Assembly: GCA_015680685.1 (NCBI GenBank)
Contig: MNCI01002119.1
Location: 588,189 to 652,188 of the forward strand
Direction: 5' to 3'
DNA length: 64,000 nucleotides
DNA from: Gnetum montanum
Taxonomy: Eukaryota; Streptophyta; Gnetopsida; Gnetales; Gnetaceae
The notes under the pieces are model-generated. The model was not told the origin of the DNA. It did not search any database and worked only from the letters and a program-made list of their open reading frames with translations. The first letter of the stretch is position 1; the number at the start of each line of letters is the position of its first letter. Shown in pieces: positions 43,152-56,346 of the stretch. The position numbers and the translations under genes are program-made.

Positions 43152-45090
43152 TAGCTCCACGACTGAATAAAAACTTGTCCTCAAGTTCCTTATAAAATAT
43201 TGGGAAGGTATGGAATTATTGACTGAATGAGAACTAACAGAGACAAGGAATAATAGACTCAAAGTGCCCAGTGAACGGATCGACAAACATATTACAACAT
43301 TGGTGTTCACGCCCTTTGTGGTGAACATTATACACAGATGACATCCAAACCCTCATTCAACAGCTTGAAGAGAAAGAGAGAGAGAAAAGAAAATGAGGCG
43401 CGTTGCTGCCAATGTCAGAAATGTGCACTCCGTTGTTCATCCATAGCCACATGACCAAACTTGTTCCTTGCGTAAACGCTCCAGCTCCAGTCCATCTTGA
43501 GTGCTTCCTCCTATCCTAGTCCATTGTTCATGTAATTGCCATATATACACACAACATAGTCACAAATTAGCAAGGATAGATAAGCCATAATGCAGTTGAT
43601 ACCTTGCCTCGATATAAGCACATTGGTTGGGTTGTGGGTATGGCAGATGCTAGGTTATAGGATTTTAACTGATAATTACCCAAGGTGTAGGGGTGAGATA
43701 GGTGATTGAATGGAAAAATTTGTGATAGGGCCCCCACGACTAAGAGCGAACATCTGGTAGCGATAGGGTCGAAAAACTAAAGGAACAATGAAGATGAGGG
43801 AAATAACAATGGTGAAGCCAATAAAATGGATGTCATTGATGGGGATGAAACAAGAAATGGTTAATTGCAAATAATGTTTAAGGGAAAGAACTTAACAATT
43901 GCACCAAAAAGGAATGCCAATGGGTCCTCCCCAAAGCAGGCTCATGCCTTTTATGCCCTGACAAACCCACAAACCAAAGAGTTCATAGGCTCTTGGAATG
44001 ACATATGGAAACAAAAGTTAAGAACTTACCCACAAGAGTTTACTAAAGACTAACAATGCATAAACCAAGACGTAGACTAATCATAAAATCGATAATGAGG
44101 TGGAATATAGAAAGAAATATGGAAGGGGAGGAGGAAATGGAATGAAATCCCAAGAGCAAGGTTGTGTAAAGTCCCTTGTGTATTATGTGGTTAAGGTAAC
44201 TGAATAAAATTCATCCCAAGTCTGAACTCACCAACCACATCCAGTGACCTTGCATCAATACATTTGGCCAACCCATCCTCATGAAGTAACAAGAATGCAT
44301 CCATCGAGTCACCACCATTTTAAGGAGACAAAGATAGGAAAGCAAGAAGCGAGAAAGGGCTTTAGGTAGAGGGAACCTTTAGGCATGGGTAACATGTCTT
44401 TCCAGTGCCATAACTAGTATTTGCAGCCCATGTTTCTTCATTTTTTCTAAGGGGTATGCTTTGAATTCCCACTAGTTTTTTTTTCATGAGAACGACACCA
44501 TGCAAAGAATTATTTAAATTCATTCAACTTCCTGATATTTCGTTAATAGAGAAATGGCAAAAAACCCATGAAAAGCATCCAAGTACCCAAGAGAATAGCT
44601 AGCACAAGTCTTTTCAACCATTGAATCCTTCCTTGGTTTGAAGAATACCAAGTCACCAATTCATTAATAAGTTTATTTAGAAAAAGGGACAGTACAATTC
44701 CAAAGCCAAAGGAGACCACATCGTTGAATGGATGAATGGATGACGTGAACTCATTGCCTGTTTTATCAAAAGAACCATATCTTAGTATCAACATTAAAGA
44801 TCAAAGGTAAAAACCAAACATTAGCAATCAACATTATTATAGTCCAACCCACCATCATGAGCACTTATTATATGACGAATGAAAATAAATCAAACAAAGA
44901 AATTGTAAGAATGTGAACAATGGTGTAAAACAAAAATAAGTAAAATTGAAAAGATGTGTAAAATAAAAATGTGTAAAACAAAAATACAAAAAGAGCTGAG
45001 GGATTAGAATGGTTAGCATTGGTGGCCATCTCCCCCATGACTGAGTTGGAAGGAGGATATCCGAAATAGCGAGCAGGGTTGTCCACCAAT
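43152..45090 (-). other. 3' region of the Athila-like element
   Basis: Between integrase and the 3' LTR. It contains the pre-PPT word CTTGAGGACAAG (minus strand, 43185-43174), a conserved block (43900-44400, shared with 36110-36640) and two minus-strand hydrophobic ORFs. No clear polypurine tract. Confidence 0.6.
44543..44794 (-). pseudogene. Hydrophobic ORF in envelope-like position
   Basis: 83 codons. FGFGIVLSLFLNKLINELV and LVLAILLGTWMLFMGFLPFL look like two membrane segments. A neighbouring ORF (45089-44868) is also very rich in Phe/Leu/Tyr. The place, after integrase and before the 3' LTR, is where Athila relatives may carry an envelope-like gene. Low-complexity decay could also produce such hydrophobicity, so the assignment is weak. 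Confidence 0.3.
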
Positions 45091-46516
45091 AGAGGTAATA
45101 TGAATACTGGCTATCTAGGCTCATGGAAAGGTTTGGTTTGTTGGATGTTGACCAACAATTTCTTATCCGGGCTCTCAAGTTTGTAAATTGTCATGGCTCC
45201 TAAAGGAAAAGTTGCATGAATAATATAAGGTCCTTCCCACAGCATTTGAAATTTAGTGCATTGTGGCATGTGTGTGGGGTTCCAATAAAGAACCTTATCT
45301 CCTAGTTGGTACCTAACTTTTCTAATTTTCAGGTCATGATGTCATTTATTAAAAGCCTTGTGTAATTCATTAGATGACAAGGCGACTAATCGGTTCTCAT
45401 CTAGTAGGTTAAGGTTCATTAATCATTCTTTTTGTGCTAGATTAAGGTCAAGGTTTAGATCACACACTATAGATAGTGTATAGAGTTTTGCTTAAATAGG
45501 AAGCATTGGAAGTTTTCCATACACTAACTCATAGGGAGAGTAGCCTATAGGGAGTTTCCATGTGGAGTCATATGCCCAAAGAGCATCATTCAATTTGGTG
45601 CTCTAGTCTCCTCTATATTTGCTAATGGTTCTTGTCAATATTTTTGTAATCTCCCTATTGGTTACTTTGACTTAACCATTCACTTGAGGATGGTATGGTG
45701 CAGTCAGTTTGTGTTCAACTCCTAAGCTTTGCATCAACTTTCGAAAATTCACACTTGTAAAATGTGTACCATTGTCAAAAATAAGTGCACAAGGCATGCC
45801 AAACCTATTAATGATTTGTTGTTGAACAAATCGTGTAGCGGTAGACAATGTACAATCCGTAATAGTGGCTGCTTCTACCCATTTTGTGAAATAGTCAATG
45901 GCAACAACAATGTAACCTTTTCCATTGGACATTGGTGTAATAGGCACCATAAAATCAATTCCCCATATGTCGAAGGGTTCTAAAGGTTGAATCCATTGTT
46001 GTGGACCTCCATCCTAGCAGTCATTCCCCCATCACATTGGCAACACTCATAAGATTAGACGAAATGATGAGCGTCCCAAAACAATGTAGGCCAATAATAT
46101 CCTGTAAGAAAAATTTTAATGGTTGTTCATCTCCCAGCGTAATGACCCTCACAAGGGCCTTCATGTGCATCTTGGAGAACTCTTAATTGATCTACATTGG
46201 GAACACACCATCAAACCAAGCCATCAGAACACACTTTATAAAGTTGTCCATTGATTTCCATAAGATACTTGGCTCGATGAAGAAACTGTTGTTTCTTTTT
46301 AACGTCTAATTCTTGTGGTGCTTTTTGTGTAAGGAGATAGGTAAGCATGCTACTATACCAATTTTTTTCCATGGTTAATTGATTATTTACTACACCTACA
46401 AAGGGGAATTCATTAGGAAAGTGATTAGAAAGCGGATATTCATCCTCTTTGTTGTCCCATCTTAACCGAGATAAATGATCAGCAACAATGTTCTTGGTGC
46501 CTTTACAATCAATCAT
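45091..46516 (-). pseudogene. Athila-like integrase
   Basis: Minus strand. 46516-46211 contains ADHLSRLRWDNKEDEYPLSN and the entry to the zinc region (HEGPCEGH is readable just below 46180). The core at 45950-45672 has KGYIVVAIDYFTKWVEAATI, LIFDNGTHFTSVNFRKLMQS and TAPYHPQVNG, followed by a stop where Gln is expected. The catalytic Glu of the third motif reads as Lys (VKVTN). The C-terminal part has ALWAYDSTWKLPIGYSPYEL and ends near 45090. Confidence 0.87.
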
Positions 46517-46830
46517 TGTAAGATAGAACTCTTGTAAGATTACAAGCCATCATATGATGCAACGGCTAACCATTGGTTTATTTAGTAGAAACCGAATTGC
46601 ACTATGGTCTATGTGTACAAATACCTTATAACCCAATACATAGTGCCTAAACTTATCTAGTGCAAACACCACAACCATTAATTCCTTTTCTGTTGTGGTG
46701 TAATTGAGTTGTGTACCAACAATACTTTGACTTGCATAGTGAATGTAATAGGATTGTCTCTGATCATCTAACTGTGTAAGTATGGCTCCTAAAGAAAAGT
46801 TGGACATATCAATCATTGTATGGAAGGGTC
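46517..46830 (-). pseudogene. Athila-like RNase H
   Basis: MIDMSNFSLGAILTQLDDQ, YASQSIVGTQLNYTTTEKEL and YKVFVHIDHSAIRFLLNKPM keep the three acidic positions of a gypsy RNase H. The frame is open for 88 codons. Confidence 0.88.
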
Positions 46831-48080
46831 TGGACCAATCAGGAGCTTGTAGAATAAGTGTTTCTACAAGATTCTGTTTTAAAGTTTGAAAAGCTAACTC
46901 ACATTCTCTGGTCCATTTGAAAGGTATGTCCTTTTTTGATAATTCAAGAAAATGGTTTTACAACCCTTGAAAAGTTCTCTATGAATCTCCTATAATAGCC
47001 AGTGTGTCCAAGGAATGATCGAATGTCTTTTACAGTTTCAGGTTGGCACATGATTCCTTGGATGACTTCAATCTTTTCAAGGTCTACCTCTATCCCAGTT
47101 TGTGAAATTTTATGCCCTAATACTATGCCTTCTTGTATCATTAAATGGATTTTTTGCTAGTTGAGCCTTAAATTGGTTTCAACACATCATTTTAGTACTT
47201 TCTTTAATTGCTCCAATGCTTGATCAAAGTTTGCTCCGTAGGTGAAAAAATCATCCATGAAGACCTCAATACCATTTCTTATTTGCTGTTAGAAGATACT
47301 TAGAACCAAACTTTCAAACGTTACAGGAGCATTGCACAAGCCAAACAACATCTGTTTGTATGCAAATGTCCCCTAAGGACTTGTGAATGTGGTCTTGGCT
47401 TGGTCATCTGGTGCTATTTGGATTTGGTTGTATCCACTGTATCCATCCAGAAAACTATAGTAGCAATGCCCTACAATGGTGTCTAAGACTTGGTGGATGA
47501 ATGGCAACAGAAAGTGGTCTTTGAATGTTGCCATGTTTAGTAGCCTAAAGTCTATACACACCCTTCATTTACCTCCTTTTTTGGGCACAATAAATAATGG
47601 ACTAACCCATTCACTATCAGCAATGGGGTAGATGAACCCAGCTTTTAGAAGTTGTTCAATTTCTTCTTTAACCACTTGCTTCAGCTTTGGGTTCAATCGC
47701 CTCTGTGGTTGTTGTCGAGGCTTCATGGAGAGGTCAATGTAAATCCTATGTTGGCATATCCTAGGGTATATTTCGGTTAATTCGGGATATGACCAAACGA
47801 AGGGTTTCAACCATTTGTTCACCATTTTCAGCAATCTCTCTTTTTGTTGAGGAGTGAGCCTAACATTAATAATTACCAATTTTTTATTTTTGAGAAATGT
47901 GTACTCCATATCGGTGGGCAATGATTTTAACTCCAAGGGCTCTTTCTTAAAGTTGTCAGGGATTTCAAACTTTCCCCAGTTGATATTTTCAATGTCGAGA
48001 CTTGGAAGTTGGCGATGGACTTGCTCTAATGTGCCTATGCTATTGATGTAAGTGCAAGTCAAACCCTCAGTTGGTTCCAT
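46831..48080 (-). pseudogene. Athila-like reverse transcriptase
   Basis: In order on the minus strand: FVWSYPELTEIYPRICQHRI, LLKAGFIYPIADSEWVSPLF, VPKKGGK, CIDFRLLNMATFKDHF, FLDGYSGYNQIQIAPDDQAK, the catalytic block EVFMDDFFTYG (about 47265-47235), VLGHKISQTGIEVDLEKIEV and IRSFLGHTGYYRRFIENFSR. Several stops and frameshifts. Domain order and spacing are normal for Ty3/gypsy. Confidence 0.9.
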
Positions 48081-48360
48081 CCATATAGTTGAGTTGCTCT
48101 CTTGGTCAGCTGTCAGCCACTAGGTGCCTTCCTGTCTTGTGGCTGCTGCATACAGGCATCTTTGTATGTTAGTTACTTCTGCACACTAGTTGCATGCAGG
48201 CAATGTTAAACGTTGTACAAATTAGGACTTCTGCACATAACTACACCCTATTTCATTGTATGCAATGCATGAAACTTTCTCCTTAATCTTTCCAAACATA
48301 TTTTCCTTTGATATCTCTAGGGAAAGATCACGTATTCCTAGGCCTATGTCAATTATGCTT
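48081..48360 (-). other. Protease-RT linker
   Basis: Short degenerate stretch continuing the pol frame; no motif was recognised. Confidence 0.4.
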
Positions 48361-48760
48361 AGCTATGCTTTTCCCATTATGATTGGGAAGTCCCCATTAC
48401 AGTTGTTGACTTGAATAACTAGGAAATCAACTAGATATGACCATCCACAAATAGCGGTAACAATGTCCTCCACTAGTCCTAATGGGATAGTGATGGACTG
48501 GTCAACCAACTCTAAATGAATGTTACTCTTTTTTAGTGGAGGCAAGTTCCAGTCTTTGTACATTTCTTGAGAGATTAAGTTGACACCAACACCTGAATCC
48601 AAAAGAGCTTTGCACGGCTCATTCCCAACGATTTGTAAATATATAAGAGGACTCCCAGGATTGGAGAATTTCCTAAGAAGATGGCCAACTTTAATCCAAT
48701 TGGTAATGGCATGTGTCAACATGACTTTGTGTGTTGAGTGTGGCCTTTGGTTTGAAGGGA
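48361..48760 (-). pseudogene. Athila-like aspartic protease
   Basis: 119 codons open: CKALLDSGVGVNLISQEMYK (intact Asp-Ser-Gly active site), HLELVDQSITIPLGLVEDIV, then FLVIQVNNCNGDFPIIMGKA. Same protein as at 10261-11040 in the broken host element. Confidence 0.87.
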
Positions 48761-51226
48761 GTTTCGAAACTTCGTATGATGGTGAGGCCTTTAGAGAGTT
48801 AGTTGCTTGTGACTACAAGGACTTGATTGGATTGTTGGTCCTAAAGAAAGGTCTCTTCTTTGTGCAGTTTTCTGAACCAATAGTAGGATGAGAATTAATA
48901 GCCCTTGTAGTATTACGTTGCTATGACTAGGCAAGGAGCTCACCCTGCATGGCTAGAGTAGGTGGTAATGGAGTTAAGGGTGGAAGAGATGTAGCTAGAT
49001 GAGAAGGATAGTATGTTTGTGGAACATCACCCCTAGGAGAAGGAGTTCTATAATACTCATGGATTTGGTAGTGAGGTTGGAAAACAATGTAACCAGGAGA
49101 GTCACATGGAGAGATTGGCTGCTACACATAGTATCCATACGAGCCAGGTTGACAGTAAGGGTACTATTGACGTGGTGGTGGAATTCCCCATGATTGTGGG
49201 TACTTCCATTGTTGATACTACTCATTTGGTTGTGGTGGAGTTCCACTTGGATAATACATCAAGGATTGGTGGAACTACCTTGGGTTACCTTGGGAATAAG
49301 GTAACCTTCGAAGTGTTTGCCTTCTATTTAATCATGGGTTGAGTGCATACACCCTAGACTCCTGTAGATGTGAGATTACAGGGCAACATCCCTTAGGATG
49401 GTCATATTGGCATATCTCACATCCACCATCATTGTCTGTATCCAAATCCACAACCTCTTTGATGATGGCAACTTTGCCCTTACCTTTGTTACATACATAT
49501 TTGGCTTCTCTCTTTTTTCTCCTTTCTCGATCACTACCTTCCTCTCTAGACTCCTCTACTATTTTGAGCACTGTTTGAGATCTATTATCTAGGGAGTCCC
49601 ATATTTGGTCCACCTTTACTGATACTTCTGATGCAAGTTTTTGAATGAACAAGGTTTTCCTATTCACCATCTCTTCAAGTGGTGACTCTTCTTCATCCTC
49701 ACAAAATCTAACTCCCTTCTTTTAGAGGGAAGGATCTCTGTTATATTCTTCCACACTCTCTCTTTTCCTTAACTCACCTTCCTCTTTAGCAACTTACTCT
49801 AACAATCTTTGTACTTGATGGGCCCTAAGCTCAAATAGCCTTCCTTGGGCCTGAGTCCCAAGGGTTCTTCGCATTTTGTACCTAAGCCCATCTACGAGAT
49901 GGCGTAGTTATTCCCTTTGTGAGTAACCATGGCCTGGGCAACGATGTAATAGTGCATAATACCTCCTTGTTTCCATCCTTGAATTTTCTTTCGTAGGTTG
50001 GACACTTGGGAGTACATTTGATACTTATCATTGAATAGTTATAACATGGTACTCCATTGGTGAATGGATTTTGATTCTAAGGACTGGTACCAACTTTCCG
50101 CTTCCTTGATCAATGTCTATGAAAACAACTTAAGTTTTTTCTACTTGTTTTCTATATTTTGGAAGGCACATGCATCATGAAATGCTTGCAAATGATTTTG
50201 AGGATCAGCATTGTATCCCCCTTCAAATCGTGGGATATTGTTCATGTCCAATCTTTTGATCCTACTTTCTTTTTGGTGCCTCATTGGGATTCTAACAGCC
50301 TTAGTTATATCTAGCATACTTCAGGTAGCGAGTAGGGGTTCATCGTGATCATACTTTCTATGGCATCTATGATGTCTATGTTGTTCCCTACTCTCCCTCC
50401 TCTCATGATGAGTTTCTCTAGAATGCCCTCGTTCCCTTTCTCGGCTGCTTTGTCCATGATTCCCGTTTCACTTACCATTATCCTCAGGGTCTTTTTCGTT
50501 GCAACTGCATCCAGATCCTAAAGGAGAGGGTGAAGGAGATGATGAAGGTGAAGAAGAAGGAGGACCATCATCATGATGGTGCCTACTTCCTTCTCTTCGA
50601 TGGTCACGGCCTTGATCGCGGTTATGATCAGAATGTCCATCTTTGTTATGTGTTCATGTTCCTTTTTCAGACCCTTTATGTCTATTGGTGCCAAAATTTG
50701 GGTTATGGATAGTTAAGTGAAGATTTTGATACACAACCCCTTGGCCAAAGTCAACAGGAGGAACATCATTATGTGGGAGACCTCCTAAGGCAGGTTCACC
50801 ACCCTCATTTTCACTTATGACATGCAGGACATTCTAAGACAACTTCAACTTCATGGATTCATGACTTCTCTCCTGTTGTAGATCCCTTTGACGTTCTGCC
50901 TCCGTGGGTCGATACTCTCTCAAGTCATGATAATGCACAATGTACTCTACCTGTAAGTGCTACATACTAATTCATGTGAGAACATGAAGGAGCATGCCCG
51001 AGACTGAGCGATTGGGAGGTAACACTATGTTACCTTCTAAATCACGCCAACGCAGTTGTTCATCCTAGTGGAGGATACAGGTAAAGTTTGGTATATATTC
51101 ATTGGGATGAACAAATACCACACGAAACTATTGAGGGATTGGCAAATTATCATGTGTACTATGCCTCCAATTGTTCCCTATATCAAACCTAGGTGGTGAA
51201 ACACTCTTGTAAGAAAAAGGAGACAT
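48761..51226 (-). pseudogene. Athila-like gag
   Basis: The ATG at 51226-51224 begins MSPFSYKSVSPPRFDIGNNW. It is followed through stops and includes a His/Arg/Ser-rich segment (50650-50350), the capsid core near 50230-49950 (NNIPRFEGGYN, HLQAFHDACAFQNIEN, LIKEAESWYQSLESKSIHQW) and, open at 49670-49332, VDQIWDSLDNRSQTVLKIVE, a basic stretch and CEICQYDHPKGCCPVISHL, a Cys/His region in the nucleocapsid position. Two other gag copies in the window (7740-8640 and 28369-30474) match it. Confidence 0.85.
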
Positions 51227-51344
51227 AATTGTCGATTTAGTGTGCAATACTTTTCGTTTCTCTAATTGTACGATAACCAACCCTAAGGGTTTTTCCAATG
51301 ATATGAAGATTTCCTAAGTTCTAGCTAGCACACAACCAATAAAG

Positions 51345-51362
51345 TCCCCAACAATAGTGCCA
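51345..51362 (-). promoter_or_regulatory. Primer-binding site, tRNA-Asp type
   Basis: On the minus strand TGGCACTATTGTTGGGGA, one base after the 5' LTR. The 3' end of plant tRNA-Asp predicts TGGCGCCGTTGCCGGGGA. All differences are transitions, as expected from decay of methylated CG and CHG sites. Confidence 0.8.
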
Positions 51363-51363
51363 A

Positions 51364-52197
51364 TGATGAACAGTGAGATATCCCTACGCTCAACCATACG
51401 AATACGAGTGTACACGCACGATATGGTCGAATTCCAAGGACTAAGTGCTTATGCACCTTTACAGAACCCGAACGGGTTAGTCAATCGTTGTCTTACCAAG
51501 CTTACTTATATAGAACATTTGTATGGTTAAGTAAACTTGAGATATATGATTTATATATATATTTTTATGTTTTGTGTCTTGTTGCTACAAAGGGAGAAGT
51601 GAACTAATTAAGTAACCAATTTAATTTAACTAATCGACTATGCTCTAACTAGTTCTAACACTAGCATCCGTTCCCACTTGACGTACACATTTTGAACTAG
51701 TGCAACACTACTGGGATTACCAAATGCTAATCGTTGCTAGGTTACCAAGTGTTCCGCGCATGCTCGAAGTAATCGTACTAAGTGTGCTTACTTGGGGGAG
51801 TTAACAAGGGGAGAGAGAGAATATTATTTAACTAAGGAAAGCATTAAATAATTGTAAATAACATTAAATAAGAAATTTTAAATACTGCAAGGTTTATCAC
51901 AAAGTTTGTCTTTATTTCCGGCCACAAGGTGTGCTCAAGTACACAATGCTTAAATAAAGATCCGTTCGCTTTATGACTCCTACTACGAGCACTCAGAAAT
52001 AATTCAAACTCTGAGAAGGGAAAAAGGCAAGAGTTCGGGTAAGGGACTAAGACTAATTAACCACCTATCTTCAACCAAGTACACCTGCCTCTTATTTATA
52101 GGCGACAAGACAAGCCCCGATATTAGATGTCCGATATCGCTTGGAAGGCTCGGATATTGCGTACCCGATATCGTGGCCCCGATATCACGACTCATCA
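51364..52197 (-). repeat. 5' LTR of the Athila-like element
   Basis: 834 bp. TATA on the minus strand at 52101-52093. Between it and the LTR start are four or five near-palindromes of the CGATATCG type (52132-52190), more than in the 3' LTR. Confidence 0.93.
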
Positions 52198-52305
52198 ATA
52201 ATGCTTTATACTTCTTATTACTATTACATGAAGTCTCCTTTATATTATATATTTCAATAATTTGATCTTTCTTAGTCTTTTTCAAGGTTTTAGTTTTATT
52301 AGTTA

Positions 52306-55229
52306 TGTTGGATTATGGAGCATGAGATTTATGCTAACTTATCATGTAATCATTATGATCATGTGAGTGTAGAATAAGTGATGTTGGAGAATGGTTAGCC
52401 ATAATCACTAGGTGACATTAGAAAACTCCATTTTTCCCTATCATAAGCCCCAGCCCTTAAATGTGATGATCCATGACTATCTTGTGAACAACGGGGTGAA
52501 GTGTGTTCATCTCCATTTAAGAACCCTTAACCACTCAGGAGACCTACTATGATGTTATCAAATTATAATTAAGGGCACATACAAAAGGGTTGCACCATGG
52601 GCAAAGTTTCGAAAGGACCATGTTCATTGGCAATGTAGCTAATCCGCCAAACCTGTGTTGGAATGCCTACCTTAAGAATGAAGTACACCATGAGCAAAGT
52701 TTTCTCAAAAAAAAAAAAAAAAAAATGAGGACCATGTTCATTGGCAATGTAATAAGTTCTTAAGTGTGATGGGGTTTGACAACTATCCTCACCCTAACCT
52801 CCATTTCTCCTTTTTAACCTATTTTTCCAAAATTCAAAAAAAAAAAAAAACAAATAATCCCTTTCACCGATTCTCTTCAAAAAAAAAGGGATACCAAGGA
52901 AAAATCTGAAAGTTGCAGCTAGCCACAATCTAACATGAGCCTATTTGACTTTTACCTTATACATCTATGTTGTTAAAATAATAAATTATATATCTAGGGT
53001 TTGATTAAATAAGATGGTGTGGTAAGGGTGGCCCATGTCTAGTTCTCTTTTGATTATATGGTTATTTTTAATCATGTTTAAATCAGTATAGTTAACTTTC
53101 AAGTTTTAATTTGTCTGTTTTGTGATGTTTTCGATTCCCTACTTGTTGCATCATTTTAAAATTTCCATAGTTTTGCTATCCTTACACTTGTATGCAATTA
53201 AAGTTTGGGAGGTAAGTGTTGAGGTCAACTTCGCCATGATTAATAATTTTGATTCAAAAATAAATAAAAATCAAACTTCACAATTTCTATATAATTTTAA
53301 ACTGATTTTAATAGTATTCATAGTCTACAATTGCACGAATTTGCCATTAGACATAGATCTTTGATTTGCTTGGGGCCTCGTCAAAAATAATCCAAAACCC
53401 ATATTATTCATGCTAGGTATGGACTAAGAATTCAAATGCTTGATATTCCCACCGTCTATAGTTTTGATTTACAAAGTTTGTGAAATCTACCTTGAATAGT
53501 ATGCCACTTATTTAAAATATTATCATTATATAATAGGAATGTATTTTTTATATTAATTTTTTTAAAAAAGTTTAACATTATATTTATTGCTAACTTTACA
53601 CTAATAAAATTCTATATTTAAATTCTCACTCTAAGTAATTAAAAACTAAAAAAAAAACATAATATCATTTTCTTTTACTAATTTAAATCTAGTTTGTATT
53701 CTAATTTACACCCATTTGGACAATTGAATTTTTAAAACTTAGTAACAATATGCAATTGGTAAAATTACGCATTATGCATTGTGTTTGCAAGTGCAGCTTC
53801 CTTAAGGGAACAATGGCCAAATCCAATAAGGACAGCTGAAAACCTTGATTGGTGGATTGTTTTTCCTTAAGAAACCGTAAACCTGAATATGAAGTTGGTT
53901 GTTACTCAAACTGCATTATCCATATGTGGGCGTTGCAGGCAAATTATGGGAGTTATGTGGCAAATCATGGGCATTACAAAACAATACAAAGAAGGTTACG
54001 TGCATTCATTGCAGGGACGATAACGACGTAGTGCAGATGATGGTGGTCGTGGCTGCAGTTACGGGCGATTATGGTGGCAGCAGTAGTGAAGAGGTGGCAG
54101 ACATTTTGTAAGTAATGGTGCTGTGGTTATGTCCACGCAGTGGGTGGTGGTGCAGTTAAGTTGGACGTGGCTATAAGGCAAAAATCCACAGCCAAAAATC
54201 ATCAAATCCCAGGGGCCAACCCCCAGCAAAACGATCAGCAATAATCTCTCCCTTTGCACGGGAGACAACATCAGCAAAGAGGAGGGGGCTCCAAAATCAG
54301 GGGCTCTTTCTTTTTTCTTAAGGTCTTTTTTCTTTTCCATCAGCAAGGTGAATGCCGCTCAGAGGAGGCGGTCTCTTTCTATTCTTTTCGGCAAAATATT
54401 AGCAGGCGGCGATTTTCTCTCTCTTTGCCCTAGCGAGCATGCACCGCATAATGCAGGTGCAGTAGCAGCAAATTTCTTTCTCTGTAACGACAAAGCGTAG
54501 AAGCAGGCTTCGGCTACACTAGTCGTGGCAGGCCAGTTCTATAATTCTATTTTATTCATTCTTGGCTTCTATTTTATTCATTCTTGGCAGACGTGAGGCA
54601 GTAGACATGACAGCAGATTGTTGTGCCACGGTCTCCCCTCTTCTCTCATCCGCAACAGGTTTCCCCTCCCTTGCTCTCTTAGCCACATAACGATCCCTCC
54701 CTTGCTCTCTTAGCCACATAACGATCGCTGTGAACAGCAAGATAGATTTTTCTCTCTCTTGCTGCAGTATTGGACCAGCAGTATTGGACCAGTGAACAGC
54801 AGCAGGCTTGCGCACCAAGTGGCCGTGTAGGATCCAGCCCCTTCTCTCTCCGTCTTTCACAATAGTTGTAGCTTTCCTGCTTGGTAGTGAGCCCCATCAA
54901 CAGCAACGGATCAACGGCAACAGCAGGACTGGAAAAAAATTATTCATTTTAGTTACCTGTATTCTTGAATTTCAAGAACCTTTTGTTTTAAATTTGAATA
55001 CATTTCAATTAAATTTTCATTTTAAATTTAATGTTTTGAATTTCACGAACCTTTTGTTTTAAATTTGAATATGTTTTTAAAAGGCCACGTAGCCCCTCTC
55101 CTTGAAACTATCCTTGAAACTAATCTCAGGTTTCTCTGTACTCATACGAAAGCACCTTATGCAATAAGCTCCTGAAACAAGTTTTCTTTCACGGTGCTGG
55201 TGCACAGCACCAAATTTTATGCATCAACA
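52306..55229 (+). repeat. MYB-flanking repeat, left arm (copy B)
   Basis: About 2.9 kb beginning TGTTGGATTATGGAG and ending GCATCAACA, so its ends are TGTTG...CAACA as in an LTR. Its inverted counterpart is 61233-64000. The second part (53415-55229) is also collinear with copy A. Three local tandem duplications (22, 31 and 14 bp) lie at 54545-54588, 54664-54725 and 54764-54791. It contains no gene. It may be a solo LTR; matching target duplications were not found. Confidence 0.75.
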
Positions 55230-56346
55230 GTTGTATGCTCAAAATATTTGCTATTGCATTTTGTTTTCATGTCATAATGTAACCTAAAAACACATTTAGT
55301 TTTATCCATTGATGTCCTTAATATTTGTAAAGTCTTAGCACTATTTTAGTATTTGTAGAGTCTTAGTAATATTTTACTGTTTTTTTTTAACATTATCAAG
55401 AGAAATAAGAAATTGTATACATCTTTGATTGCATCAAAATAAGATCATACAATTCGTTGAAAATAATTCTATTTTCCTCTAAAGGTTCAATCAAAGAACA
55501 TCAACAAAGCTATTATATTCATTTTCAAAAGTTCTTGACATACCCCCTTTTCGTAAGTACCTTAATTCATCTCTCGCGTATCATCTTTTAAGTGACGAGG
55601 AATTAATCTAATTTTAAAATAAAAATTGCAAATTCAAAATGGAAATTAGAACGTCAATAGTGAGATAAGCCGGTATTGAATTTAAATAATTTTCCAGAAC
55701 ACGTTGATGATGAAATTTACAAAGTATCAACTAAAAACAAAAATTAATCTATTGTCCAAGTCACGTATTGAAATTGGTAGGACCCTGACAGAGAAGACTT
55801 CAGAGCAGTCACTGTCACTACTAAAACCTTATAGACAATGCATTTGTTGTGGTAGGGACACCGCTGTAAGCATTCATGGCAGGCCTCGTGCTTACATTAA
55901 TTCCTTTCTGTGAATCAAAATCCCGTTTATAATTCCTGTCAGCTGCTTCACATGCTGGGCTGGAAACGAACACCAACCCATGCCACGATTATCTTTTTCG
56001 CTGCTTTTATATTGTTCTTGTTCAGTCACAACTTTAGATTGTTTCTGGGTTTTTTACTATTTTACCAAGCCTGTGGGGCAAACGGAATTTGGAATTTAAG
56101 CAGTTTAGGGGCTCGATCGTGGATTGGCGGATTTGGGATTTTACTTGGCTTTTGGTCAATATGAATTTGAAATTGAGAATAAATTTACCACCGTTGTCAC
56201 TGTTATGATTCCATGGGCGCGCACCTAGATTGGCTAACAGTGTCTAGAAATACTTGTAAATGCCATTAATGGTCTGCCCCCGCAATAAATGTGCAGAGTG
56301 ACATATTCTATGGTATGCGTCTTCTGTGGTTGGTGAATTACTGCAG
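55230..56346. other. Spacer downstream of the MYB gene
   Basis: AT-rich, low-copy-looking sequence with short ORFs (55704-55913, 55910-56164) that show no domain. It should contain the 3' UTR of the MYB gene next to 56346. No canonical AATAAA was seen on the minus strand. Confidence 0.45.

Larger units (their letters stand above)
42352..52197 (-). mobile_element. Complete Athila-like Ty3/gypsy retrotransposon, minus strand
   Basis: 9.85 kb bounded by LTRs of 800 and 834 bp with TGATGA...TCATCA ends. Flanking 5-mers are GTAAT (42347-42351) and ATAAT (52198-52202), a target duplication with one change. On the minus strand the order is 5' LTR, tRNA-Asp primer site, gag, protease, RT, RNase H, integrase, about 2 kb of 3' sequence with hydrophobic ORFs, the pre-PPT word and the 3' LTR. 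All frames are interrupted. Confidence 0.92.

Noticed and set aside
52306-52320. Target-site duplication for copy B as a solo LTR
   Set aside because: Flanks AGTTA and GTTGT do not match convincingly.
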